Below are positions 8,522 through 17,300 of a DNA stretch of 28,721 bases, piece by piece (position 1 is the first letter of the stretch; the number at the start of each line of letters is the position of its first letter). The notes under the pieces are model-generated. The model searched no databases, had not been told where the DNA came from, and saw only the letters and a list, made by a program, of their open reading frames with translations. A program made the position numbers and the translations under genes. Origin of the DNA: Ruminococcaceae bacterium UBA7127 (GTDB taxonomy: Bacteria; Bacillota; Clostridia; Oscillospirales; Acutalibacteraceae); contig DKXL01000022.1 in assembly GCA_002493005.1 (NCBI GenBank), positions 1 to 28,721 of the forward strand, in the 5' to 3' direction.

Positions 8522-8585
8522 TAATAAACCATTCCTTTCAGAATTTTAAGCTGAAAAAATAAATGTGCTGAACACACCTATCTTA

Positions 8586-8613
8586 ATTATACACAAACAG
8601 CCGCAAATTTCAA
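8586..8613 (-). promoter_or_regulatory. Sigma-A promoter for the transketolase genes
   Basis: Minus-strand TTGAAA (8613-8608), 16-base spacer, TATAAT (8591-8586). Predicted transcription start is near 8579, giving a leader of about 60 bases with no obvious riboswitch. Confidence 0.75.
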
Positions 8614-8663
8614 CATTTTTTTCTTAAATGTGCGATTTTGCATAAATTTCATTAATATATCTA

Positions 8664-8691
8664 TTGAAACGCAAAAGATTTATGTTATAAT
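8664..8691 (+). promoter_or_regulatory. Sigma-A promoter for coaX
   Basis: TTGAAA (8664-8669), 16-base spacer, TATAAT (8686-8691). It has the same hexamers and spacing as the divergent transketolase promoter about 50 bases away. The leader to coaX is about 80 bases. Confidence 0.75.
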
Positions 8692-8775
8692 TTTATCGTC
8701 AATATGATTTGCCGTCTTGCGGCGGCGAACAAGAACTGAATTATAAAATTTTTTATAAAAACTTGGAGGTACTCT

Positions 8776-9543
8776 ATGCTGCTTGCTGCTGATGTGGGAA
8801 ACACAAACATAAAGCTTGGTATTTTTGAAAATGATAAATTAAAATTTAAGTTTGTTTTTTCTACAGACAAAAGCAAAACTGCCGACGAATTTGCCGTCGA
8901 GCTGTATACATTTTGCCAGATTTACCATATTAATGCAGACTTAATTGACTCCTCCATCATAAGCTCGGTTGTACCACAGATTACCGAGCCGCTGAAAAGC
9001 GCAATTAAAACTGTTACAGGCGTCAAAAGCCTTGTTATCGGCCCCGGAATTAAAACAGGGCTTGATATTCGCCTTGATAATCCATCTGCCGTAGGGTCTG
9101 ACATTGTGTGTATTTGTGTTGCGCTCAAGGAGCTGTATCCGTGTCCTGTTATTGTTGTGGGACTCGGCACGGCAACTACCATTCTGTATATTAACGAGAA
9201 CCGAGCCTACTGCGGCGGTGCTATTTTGCCCGGTGTACAAATTTCCCTTGACGCTCTCAGCACAAGATGTGCACTTCTTCCGTCGGTAAACCTTTCAAAT
9301 CCCAAAAAACTTATCGGCAAAAACACCTCCGACTGCATTAAAAGCGGCGCAGTTTACGGCAGTGCAAGCATGATTGACGGAATGATTGAACGTTTTGAAC
9401 AAGAGGCGGGACAAAAATGCACCTTAGTAGCAACGGGCGGACTTGCAAACTCCATAATCGGATATTGCAAAAAAGATATAATAATCAATGATGACCTTGT
9501 TCTTGAGGGACTCAGAATAATTTACAACAAAAATGAAGCATAA
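8776..9543 (+). CDS. coaX: Type III pantothenate kinase, with substitutions at two conserved positions
   Basis: A 255-residue ASKHA-fold kinase that phosphorylates pantothenate with ATP, the first committed step to CoA. The phosphate-binding D6-V-G-N-T-N motif starts the protein, GPGIKTG follows at 89-95, D109 (the expected catalytic base) is in VGSDIV, and GTATT is at 131-135. Compared with the family pattern as I know it, position 110 is Ile rather than the substrate-contacting Arg of GADR, and position 129 is Gly rather than the potassium-binding Asp of DFGTATT. The start follows TTGGAGGT. Its position before panBCD-coaBC-birA supports the role. It is probably active, but the cation dependence may be altered. 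Confidence 0.88.
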   Translation: MLLAADVGNTNIKLGIFENDKLKFKFVFSTDKSKTADEFAVELYTFCQIYHINADLIDSSIISSVVPQITEPLKSAIKTVTGVKSLVIGPGIKTGLDIRLDNPSAVGSDIVCICVALKELYPCPVIVVGLGTATTILYINENRAYCGGAILPGVQISLDALSTRCALLPSVNLSNPKKLIGKNTSDCIKSGAVYGSASMIDGMIERFEQEAGQKCTLVATGGLANSIIGYCKKDIIINDDLVLEGLRIIYNKNEA

Positions 9544-9594
9544 TATTGTATATTCTTAAACTAAACTTGCATTTTGCCTGTATTTGTGATAATA

Positions 9595-9850
9595 TCATTT
9601 TGGATGGTATTCGCTTTGAAACTGTACCGATTTGACAATTTTTATTCATATCCCGATATGCCTGCATTCGTATGAAGCAGGACTCAAAACAAGCAAAATA
9701 AATATGCAGGGATAGGAATGTTATTTAGTATTAACGGGCACAGGTAAGCAAAATCTACTTGTGCCCTTTTTACGCTGTTGCAGAGCAAATTTGACATTTT
9801 CTTCAGCGATTATTCGTGCATTTTTGCCATTAGCGAAAGGAGAAAATCAT
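9595..9850 (+). promoter_or_regulatory. Structured panB leader with possible pan-type cis-regulatory RNA
   Basis: This is most of the 307-base gap between coaX and panB and holds no credible gene. It contains TTGACA at 9632-9637 with only a poor -10. CCTGC-A-TTC-GTAT-GAA-GCAGG at 9661-9681 forms a hairpin with a bulged A. ATGCAGG at 9704-9710 can pair instead with CCTGCAT at 9661-9667, and TATCCC at 9650-9655 with GGGATA at 9709-9714. A terminator hairpin follows at 9736-9771. Pantothenate operons of Firmicutes often carry the 'pan' RNA motif, a stem with bulged adenosines. This leader is consistent with that, but I cannot confirm the consensus by eye. Confidence 0.4.
9736..9771 (+). terminator. 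Terminator/attenuator hairpin upstream of panB
   Basis: GGGCACAGGTA pairs with TACTTGTGCCC (11 pairs, one G-T) and is followed by TTTTT. It lies 80 bases before panB and nearly 200 after coaX. Attenuation of panBCD is thus more likely than simple coaX termination. Confidence 0.7.
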
Positions 9851-10690
9851 ATGAAAAAAACAGTTACTACATTTCATCAGGCAAAGCAAAACGGTGAAAA
9901 GCTCACTATGCTCACAGCATACGACTACTCAACCGCAAAGCTGATTGACGAGGCAGGCACAGACGCAATTCTTGTCGGCGACTCACTGGGCAATGTAATG
10001 CTTGGATATTCAGATACCACAAAGGTTACTATGGAGGATATGATTCATCACGGCGCCGCTGTCGCAAGAGGTGCAAAAGAAGCATTGGTAGTTGTTGATA
10101 TGCCGTTTATGTCTTATCAGACTTCAACATATGACGCACTTGTAAATGCCGGCAGACTTGTAAAGGAGGGCGGAGCGGCCGCAGTCAAGCTTGAGGGCGG
10201 CTGCGAAGTTTGTGATGCAATCAAATCTATTACCAGTGCGGGAATCCCTGTAATGGCTCATCTCGGGCTTACGCCGCAGTCAATCAATGCTTTTGGTGGA
10301 TTTAAGGTGCAGTGCAAGGATGAAGCCTCTGCACGCAAGCTGATAAGCGATGCGCTTGCAGTTCAAAGTGCAGGAGCATTTGCAGTAGTGCTTGAATGTA
10401 TTCCCTCAAAGCTTGCAGCACTTGTTACAAAAATCCTTGATATTCCCACAATCGGAATCGGTGCAGGCTCGGACTGTGACGGTCAGGTGCTTGTATATCA
10501 GGATATGCTGGGAATGTTCTCTGACTACACTCCAAAGTTTGTAAAACGGTTTGGCGATGTCGGCTCTGTTATGACAGAGGCTTTTAAAAAGTATATTGAA
10601 GAAACAAAATCAGCAGCGTTCCCGTCAGAGGAGCATTGCTTTAAAATTTCCGACGAAATAATAGAAAAGCTTTTGGAGGAACTGAAATGA
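9851..10690 (+). CDS. panB: 3-methyl-2-oxobutanoate hydroxymethyltransferase
   Basis: A 279-residue ketopantoate hydroxymethyltransferase, which transfers a hydroxymethyl group from 5,10-methylenetetrahydrofolate to 2-ketoisovalerate. It is a TIM-barrel enzyme. LTAYDYSTAKLIDEAG is at 21-36, magnesium and substrate residues lie in LVGDSLGNVMLG at 41-52 and VVDMPFMSYQ at 81-90, AVKLEGG is at 111-117, HLGLTPQ at 137-143, and the proposed general base E182 is in VLECIPSKLA. The start at 9851 follows AAAGGAGAA. An in-frame extension back to 9761 would translate the terminator hairpin and was rejected. The stop overlaps panC as ATGA. Confidence 0.95.
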   Translation: MKKTVTTFHQAKQNGEKLTMLTAYDYSTAKLIDEAGTDAILVGDSLGNVMLGYSDTTKVTMEDMIHHGAAVARGAKEALVVVDMPFMSYQTSTYDALVNAGRLVKEGGAAAVKLEGGCEVCDAIKSITSAGIPVMAHLGLTPQSINAFGGFKVQCKDEASARKLISDALAVQSAGAFAVVLECIPSKLAALVTKILDIPTIGIGAGSDCDGQVLVYQDMLGMFSDYTPKFVKRFGDVGSVMTEAFKKYIEETKSAAFPSEEHCFKISDEIIEKLLEELK

Positions 10691-11535
10691 TTTTAATTGA
10701 AAATACAGTTGATAAAGTACGTGAAACCGTAAAAAACTGGAAGGCTCAGGGACTCTCTGTAGGACTTGTGCCGACTATGGGCTATCTTCACGAAGGGCAT
10801 CAGAGTCTTATCGAAAGAGCTGTTCAGGAAAACGACAGGGTTGTTGTAAGTATATTTGTGAACCCCATTCAATTTGCTCCTAACGAGGACCTTGAAACCT
10901 ATCCTCGTGACCTTGAAAAGGACAGTATACTTTGCAATGATACGGGTGCAGATTTAATTTTTCATCCACAACCCGAGGAAATGTATCCAAACGGCTTTTC
11001 AACTCAGGTTGTTATGAACAATCTCACCGCAGAGCTTTGTGGAAAAACACGTCCTACTCATTTCAGCGGCGTATGTACCGTTGTCAGCAAGCTGTTTAAT
11101 ATCGTTGCTCCCAACAGAGCTTACTTTGGCGAAAAGGACGCACAGCAGCTTGCAATTATAAAAAGAATGGTTAAAGATCTCAACTTTGATATTGAAATTG
11201 TCGGATGTCCGATTGTCAGAGAATCTGACGGACTTGCCAAAAGCTCACGCAATACCTATCTTAATGAGCAGGAACGAAAAGCCGCTTTGATCTTGAGCAA
11301 GTCTATCTTACTTGGCAAAGAAATGGCGGCAAACGGTGAAAGAAGCTCAGCTATGATTATCAAAGCTATGACTGATTTAATTAACACAGAGCCGCTTGCA
11401 AAAATCGACTATGTCAGCATTGTAAATGCCGAAACCATTGAACCTATTGATACGCTTTGCGGTGAGGTTTTGACTGCCATTGCAGTTTACATAGGAAAAA
11501 CAAGACTGATTGACAACTTTATGATAAGTGTATAA
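10687..11535 (+). CDS. panC: Pantothenate synthetase (pantoate-beta-alanine ligase)
   Basis: A 282-residue ATP-dependent ligase that joins pantoate and beta-alanine through a pantoyl-adenylate. It belongs to the nucleotidyltransferase fold: VPTMGYLHEGHQSLIE at 28-43 carries the HxGH motif (H35-E-G-H38). FVNPIQFAPNEDLETYPRD at 57-75, GEKDAQQLAIIKRMV, and the KSSRNTYL loop follow in the normal order. The start overlaps the panB stop and GGAGG lies upstream inside panB. The ketopantoate reductase (panE) that would supply pantoate is not in this window. IlvC or a distant panE would have to do that step. Confidence 0.95.
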   Translation: MILIENTVDKVRETVKNWKAQGLSVGLVPTMGYLHEGHQSLIERAVQENDRVVVSIFVNPIQFAPNEDLETYPRDLEKDSILCNDTGADLIFHPQPEEMYPNGFSTQVVMNNLTAELCGKTRPTHFSGVCTVVSKLFNIVAPNRAYFGEKDAQQLAIIKRMVKDLNFDIEIVGCPIVRESDGLAKSSRNTYLNEQERKAALILSKSILLGKEMAANGERSSAMIIKAMTDLINTEPLAKIDYVSIVNAETIEPIDTLCGEVLTAIAVYIGKTRLIDNFMISV

Positions 11536-11594
11536 TTATTGACAGATTTTAAACTTATGATACTCGATAATACAAAATCGCAGGAGGACTTCGA

Positions 11595-11990
11595 ATGAAT
11601 ATAACTATGCTCAAAAGCAAAATTCACCGTGCCACCGTTACTCAGGCAGAGCTTGACTACGTAGGCTCAATCACCATTGACGAGGCTCTCTTGAAGGCGT
11701 CGGGCATTATAGAATACGAAAAGGTACAGATTGTTGATGTAAACAATGGTCAAAGATTTGAAACCTACGTCATTGCAGGAGAGGAAAATTCAGGAATAAT
11801 CTGCCTTAACGGTGCCGCCGCAAGATGCGTTCAGAAAGGTGATAAGATTATAATTATGAGCTACGCCGAGCTTTGTGCAGAAGAGGCAAAGACACACAAA
11901 CCGACAGTTGTTTTTGTTGATGAAAAAAACCGTGCAAGCAAAATAACCGCCTATGAAAAACACGGCAATTTGTGTAATATGGAGGGCTGA
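11595..11990 (+). CDS. panD: Aspartate 1-decarboxylase, pyruvoyl-dependent
   Basis: A 131-residue proenzyme that makes beta-alanine from aspartate. The self-cleavage site is G24-S25 in LDYVGSITID; cleavage gives a short beta chain and an alpha chain whose N-terminal Ser becomes the pyruvoyl cofactor. LNGAAARCVQKGDKIIIMSY is the conserved substrate-pocket stretch. The start follows CAGGAGG, 59 bases after panC, in the same operon. The coaBC start lies one base after its stop. Length is slightly above the usual 126-127 residues because of a longer C-terminal tail. Confidence 0.95.
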   Translation: MNITMLKSKIHRATVTQAELDYVGSITIDEALLKASGIIEYEKVQIVDVNNGQRFETYVIAGEENSGIICLNGAAARCVQKGDKIIIMSYAELCAEEAKTHKPTVVFVDEKNRASKITAYEKHGNLCNMEG

Positions 11991-11991
11991 A

Positions 11992-13194
11992 ATGTTCAAG
12001 GGAAAGACCGTTGTACTCGGCGTATCAAGCAGTATAGCCGCATACAAGGCGGCAGGCATTGCAAGCGCTCTTGTAAAAAAGGGCTGTGACGTAAATGTTA
12101 TAATGACTCAAAACGCCACTAAGTTTATAAGTCCCATAACCTTTGAGGAGCTTACAAAGCACAAATGTCTTGTTGACACCTTTGACAGAAATTTTGAATA
12201 TAACATTGCTCACATTGCACTTGCTCAAAAGGCAGATGTGTTTATTATTGCGCCTGCAACGGCAAATGTAATAGGCAAAATTGCAAACGGCATTGCGGAT
12301 GATATGCTCACCACAACGATTATGGCCGCAAAATGTCCAAAGATTATTGCACCTGCAATGAATACTAATATGTACGAAAATCCAATCGTACAGGCTAACC
12401 TCAAAAAACTTGAGGGATACGGCTACACTGTTATTTCTCCTGCCGACGGCAGACTTGCCTGCGGAACTGTAGGCAAAGGCAAGCTCCCTGACGAAAATGT
12501 TATTCTCGATTATATTGAAAAAGCCTTGACGGACAAGCTTGACTTAAGCGGTAAAAAAGTTCTTGTTACCGCAGGAGCAACAAGAGAAAGCATTGATCCG
12601 GTTCGATACATCACAAACCATTCCTCAGGCAAAATGGGATATGCAATAGCAAAAGCCGCAATGCTCAGAGGTGCCGATGTTACGCTTATAAGCGGAGTTA
12701 CAAGTCTTTCCCCTGTTCCTTTTGTAAAAACAGTCGATGTTGTTTCGGCTCAGGATATGTTTGAGGCTGTCACAGAGTTTGCAGATGAAAATGATATAAT
12801 CATAAAATCAGCGGCAGTTGCAGACTTCAGACCGTCTGACATTAAAGATAATAAAATTAAAAAGTCAGAGGGCAACTTAGTAATTGAGCTTGAAAAAACT
12901 AATGACATTCTAAAACATATCGGACAAAACAAAAGGGCTAATCAAATCATATGCGGTTTTTCAATGGAAACCGAAAATATGATTGAAAACTCAAAACAAA
13001 AACTTGAGAGAAAAAATCTTGATATGATAGTGTGCAACAATCTAAAGGATGAGGGCGCAGGATTTCAGTGTGATACAAACAAAGTGACAATTATCACAAA
13101 AGACAGCGTCGAGCCGCTTGCTCTTATGAGCAAGGGCGAGGTCGCCGAAGAAATACTCAACAGAATTGCAGATTTATGTGCTGATAAAATATAG
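11992..13194 (+). CDS. coaBC: Bifunctional phosphopantothenoylcysteine decarboxylase/phosphopantothenate-cysteine ligase
   Basis: A 400-residue fusion enzyme for CoA steps two and three. The N-terminal flavin-dependent CoaC domain has VSSSIAAYK at 11-19, catalytic H74 in NIAHIALAQ, PAMNTNM at 121-127 and the cysteine loop RLACGTVGKGKLPDE with C157. The CoaB domain starts near residue 185 with KKVLVTAGATRESIDPVRYI, then NHSSGKMG and SAAVADFRP. CoaB of this type uses CTP in most bacteria. The start is ATG 11992 after GGAGGG, one base past the panD stop. Pairing with panBCD and coaX puts the route to phosphopantetheine in one locus. Confidence 0.95.
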   Translation: MFKGKTVVLGVSSSIAAYKAAGIASALVKKGCDVNVIMTQNATKFISPITFEELTKHKCLVDTFDRNFEYNIAHIALAQKADVFIIAPATANVIGKIANGIADDMLTTTIMAAKCPKIIAPAMNTNMYENPIVQANLKKLEGYGYTVISPADGRLACGTVGKGKLPDENVILDYIEKALTDKLDLSGKKVLVTAGATRESIDPVRYITNHSSGKMGYAIAKAAMLRGADVTLISGVTSLSPVPFVKTVDVVSAQDMFEAVTEFADENDIIIKSAAVADFRPSDIKDNKIKKSEGNLVIELEKTNDILKHIGQNKRANQIICGFSMETENMIENSKQKLERKNLDMIVCNNLKDEGAGFQCDTNKVTIITKDSVEPLALMSKGEVAEEILNRIADLCADKI

Positions 13195-13230
13195 TGTGAG
13201 ATTCAATCCTGAAGTTGGTGATATGATATT

Positions 13231-14199
13231 ATGCAAAACAAAATACTTGATATTCTGATAAATGCAGACGACTACATTTCGGGGCAGGAAATTTCCAAAA
13301 GGCTCGGAGTATCACGACAAGCAATATGGAAAGCCGTAAATGCACTCAAGGAAAAGGATTATGTGATTGATTCTGTAACCAACAAGGGCTATAGGCTCGT
13401 GTCCTCCCCCCCCTACCTCAATGAGAGAGCAATCAAGTCAAACCTGAACACCAAAATAATCGGAAGCGAAGTAATTGTGCTTGAAACCACCACCTCAACC
13501 AATGATTACCTTAAAAAGCTCGGAAGTAACGGATGTAAAAACGGCACTGTTGTTGCGGCAAGAGAACAATCAAGCGGCAAAGGAAGACTTGGCAGACAGT
13601 GGCAGGCAAAAAAGGACGAGTGTATTGCATTTTCGTTTTTGCTCAGACCAAATATTGCTCCGAGCGAGGTTGCCGCAATCACTCCCCTTGCAGGACTTGC
13701 GGTCTGCAAGGCAATCCGCAAATTTACCGGCATTGACTGCAAGCTAAAATGGCCAAACGACATTATAGTCGGCAGAAAAAAGCTTGTGGGAATTCTGACC
13801 GAAATGAGCGCTGAATTTGACGGCGTTGAATATATCGTAACAGGCATAGGCATTAATGCAGGCGCTAAGGAATTCCCCGAAGAAATCAGCAAAAAAGCAA
13901 CTTCGTTAATGCTCGAAACAGGTGTTGCAATAGACAAAAACAAACTGCTTGCCTGTGTGCTTGAGCAAATTGAAAATGATTTTATGTCAAATAACCTTAC
14001 TCTGTCCGAAAATGCACTTGAAGAATACAAAGATTTGTGTGCAACTATCGGCAGAAACGTTACATTTTGCAGAGGCGACAAACAGCTTGGCGGCATAGCC
14101 GTGGGCGTTGACAAAAACGGGGAGCTTAAGGTTATGCAAAATGACGGAACAGTGTGCCTTGTAAATTCCGGTGAGGTCACTGTTCAGGGCATATACTGA
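13231..14199 (+). CDS. birA: Biotin-protein ligase / biotin operon repressor
   Basis: A 322-residue bifunctional protein. The N-terminal winged helix-turn-helix is at about residues 1-60, with ISGQEISKRLGVSRQAIWKA containing the helix-turn-helix. The ligase domain has TTSTNDYLK at 87-95, the biotinyl-adenylate loop GKGRLGR at 116-122, KWPNDIIVGRKKLVGIL at 173-189 with the active-site lysines, and the C-terminal SH3-like domain. It attaches biotin to acetyl-CoA carboxylase-type carriers and, with the DNA-binding domain present, probably represses biotin genes. It lies 36 bases after coaBC, probably in the same transcript. Clustering of birA with pantothenate kinase genes is common in Firmicutes. 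Confidence 0.93.
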   Translation: MQNKILDILINADDYISGQEISKRLGVSRQAIWKAVNALKEKDYVIDSVTNKGYRLVSSPPYLNERAIKSNLNTKIIGSEVIVLETTTSTNDYLKKLGSNGCKNGTVVAAREQSSGKGRLGRQWQAKKDECIAFSFLLRPNIAPSEVAAITPLAGLAVCKAIRKFTGIDCKLKWPNDIIVGRKKLVGILTEMSAEFDGVEYIVTGIGINAGAKEFPEEISKKATSLMLETGVAIDKNKLLACVLEQIENDFMSNNLTLSENALEEYKDLCATIGRNVTFCRGDKQLGGIAVGVDKNGELKVMQNDGTVCLVNSGEVTVQGIY

Positions 14200-14380
14200 T
14201 ATGCTGTTGCTTTGCACATACCGATAAGCTGTAAAAATAATTCGAGTTATATAATAAACGTTGATATTGCAATTCAATTTTAAGTCGTTTAATGTCATAA
14301 ATGAAATAAGATTAACAGATAATGTGATATCATATACGGGAATACAGGTATTATACCTTGATAAGCAGGTGGATAAAATT
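14200..14380 (+). promoter_or_regulatory. birA-purL intergenic region with TATAAT and a short palindrome
   Basis: TATAAT at 14250-14255 lacks a good -35. AGGTATTATACCT at 14346-14358 is an odd palindrome 10 bases before the purL ribosome binding site and could be an operator or hairpin. No terminator for birA and no purine riboswitch core are visible. Confidence 0.3.
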
Positions 14381-17300
14381 ATGTCAGATGTAATCAGAAT
14401 TTTTGTAGAAAAAAAGGACGGCTTCAATGTGCTTGCAAAGCAGACACTTTGGGACATCCGTCACAACCTCGGTATGAAGTCGGTAACCGACCTGCGCTAC
14501 ATTATGCGCTATGATATTGAGGGACTTACAAGAGATGAATATGATAAGGCAAAGGGCATTGTTCTTTCAGAGCCGAATGCAGACGTTATTTACGAAGAGA
14601 TGCTCCCCGTTGAGAGCGGCTGGAAGGTTTTTGCAATGGAATATCTGCCCGGTCAGTACGACCAGCGAGGCGACTCCGCCGAGCAATGCGTTCAGCTTTT
14701 GACACAGGGTGAAAGATGCAAGGTACTCACCGCAAGAGTTATTGCACTCCAGGGTGATATTACCGAAGAGGAGCTTGCAAAGGTTGAAGAATATCTCATC
14801 AACCCGGTTGAAAGCCGTCTTGCATCTCTTGAAAAGCCGCAGACTCTCGATATGGACATTCCTGTTCCTGAAGATGTTAAAAGAGTTGAAGGCTTTATTA
14901 AATGGAACGATGATGAAATGGCACAGTATTACGGGTCAATGGGCTTTGCAATGACACTGTCCGATCTTAAGTTCTGCCGTGACTATTTCAGAGATACAGA
15001 AAACCGCGACCCAAGCGTTACAGAGCTCAGAGTAATAGACACATACTGGTCTGACCACTGCCGTCACACAACCTTCCTGACTCAGCTTGAAAAGATAGAA
15101 ATTGAGCAGACAGCCTTGGGCAAGGTTATTGAAGACGCTTTGCAGGAATATTACGACACACGTGACGAGGTATACGGCAAAGACACAAACAGAATCGTAT
15201 CACTTATGGATATGGCTTTGATTGGTATGAAATCACTCAAGAAAAAGGGACTTATTCCAGACCTTGACGAAAGTGAAGAAATTAATGCCTGCTCTATTGA
15301 AGTGCCGGTTACAATCGACGGCAAAACAGAACAGTGGCTTGTTCAGTTTAAAAACGAAACCCACAATCATCCTACCGAAATTGAACCGTTCGGCGGTGCC
15401 GCAACCTGTCTTGGCGGCGCAATCCGCGATCCGCTCTCGGGAAGATCCTATGTATATCAGGCTATGCGTGTAACAGGCTCGGGCGACCCGACCATTCCGT
15501 TTAAAGATACAATGCACGGCAAACTGCCGTCAAGAAAAATTACAACCGGTGCTGCTCAGGGCTACAGCTCATACGGTAACCAGATTGGCCTTGCAACAGG
15601 TCAGGTAACTGAGCTTTATGACAAAGGCTATGTTGCAAAAAGAATGGAAATCGGCGCAGTAATCGGCGCTTCTCCAAAAGAAAATGTTATTCGTGAAGTT
15701 CCTATGCCAGACGATGTTATCGTTCTTTTGGGCGGCAGAACAGGCCGTGACGGTTGCGGCGGCGCAACAGGCTCATCAAAAGCACACACCGAAAATTCTA
15801 TTGAAACCTGCGGTGCTGAGGTTCAAAAGGGTAATCCTCCGACAGAGCGCAAAATTCAGCGTTTGTTCCGCAATGCCGAGGTTGCAAAGCTTATCAAGAG
15901 ATGTAACGACTTTGGTGCAGGCGGTGTTTGCGTTGCAATAGGCGAGCTTGCAGACGGCCTTACAGTTGAACTTGATAAGGTTACAAAGAAATATGACGGT
16001 CTTGACGGCACAGAGCTTGCAATCTCCGAAAGTCAGGAGAGAATGGCTGTTGTGCTTGACAAAAAGGACGTTAACAAATTTATTGATGAAGCCGCAAAGG
16101 AAAACCTTGAGGCAACAGCAGTTGCTGTTGTTACAGAAAGCCCAAGACTCACAATGTTCTGGAGAGGCGATAAAATTGTTGATTTGAGCCGTGAATTTCT
16201 TAATACAAACGGCGTTACTCAGATTGCACAGGCTTATATTACTGCACCAAGCAAAGACGACTGCTATCGCAAGCAGTGCCCTGAGGTGCTCAGAGATATG
16301 CCTGTCGACAAGGCTGTTACCGAGAATATGGCAAGACTTGAGGTTTGCTCACAAATCGGCCTTGCAGAGCGTTTTGACGCATCAATCGGTGCCGCTACCG
16401 TTATTATGCCGTTTGGCGGTAAAAATCAGCTTACTCCTCAGGAAGCTATGGCGGCAAAAATTCCGCTTGAAAAGGGTGAAACAGACGACGCAACCGCAAT
16501 GAGCTACGGCTATATTCCGGGTGTTTCACGCTGGAGTCCGTTCCACGGTTCCGCTTATGCAGTAATTGAGTCACTCTCAAAACTGCTTGCAATCGGCGCA
16601 AATCCACTTACTGCCCGCCTTACATTCCAGGAATATTTTGAAAGACTCAACAATGTTCCGTCACGCTGGGGCAAGCCTGCCGCTGCACTGCTTGGCGCAA
16701 TGCAGGCTCAGATTAAGCTTGGACTTCCGTCAATCGGCGGTAAGGACAGTATGTCAGGCTCATTTGAGGATATTGATGTTCCGCCTACACTTGTAAGCTT
16801 TGCAGTTGCAATGACTAAGGCTTCAAAGACAATTTCTGCCGAATTCAAAAATGTCGGCTCAAAGGTTATATATGTACCTGTTCCTGAGGATAAGGAAACT
16901 CTTATGCCTGACTGGGACAAACTCATTGAAATGTACAAGGCTGTGTTTGCTCTGTGCGAAAGCGGCAAAGTTTTATCGGCTTCCGTTGTTAAGGAAGGCG
17001 GTGCCGCCGCAAGCGTATGCAAGGCTTGTTTTGGTAACGGCTACGGATTTAAGTTTAAAAACGAGTTAACAAACGACGAGTTATTTGCTCCGCTTTCAGG
17101 TTCACTTATTCTTGAGCTTGCTGATGATGCAAAACTTTGTGAAAGCGTATTAAGCTATGATTTGGGTGTTGTAACAGACAATGAAAAAATCGAAATCAAC
17201 GGCAAAGAAGTTGAAATTTCTGAAATCCTCGCTAAATGGTGTGCTCCGCTTGAAAAGGTATTCCCAACACAAGCGGAATGTCCGAAAATGGAAGTCAGCG

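Noticed and set aside
9761..9850. In-frame N-terminal extension of PanB by 30 residues
   Set aside because: It would translate part of the terminator hairpin, and AAAGGAGAA directly precedes the ATG at 9851, which gives the normal PanB start.
13506..14180. Long open frame of 224 codons on the minus strand over birA
   Set aside because: It lies wholly antisense to a well-supported birA gene, has low-complexity Ser/Leu/Pro-rich composition typical of an antisense shadow, and resembles no family I know.
14261..14380. 40-residue N-terminal extension of PurL
   Set aside because: The extension has A/T-rich intergenic composition, and AGGTGG precedes the ATG at 14381, where family similarity begins.
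14200..14380. Purine riboswitch upstream of purL
   Set aside because: I looked for the conserved core of the purine aptamer and found none, and there is no terminator hairpin in this region.
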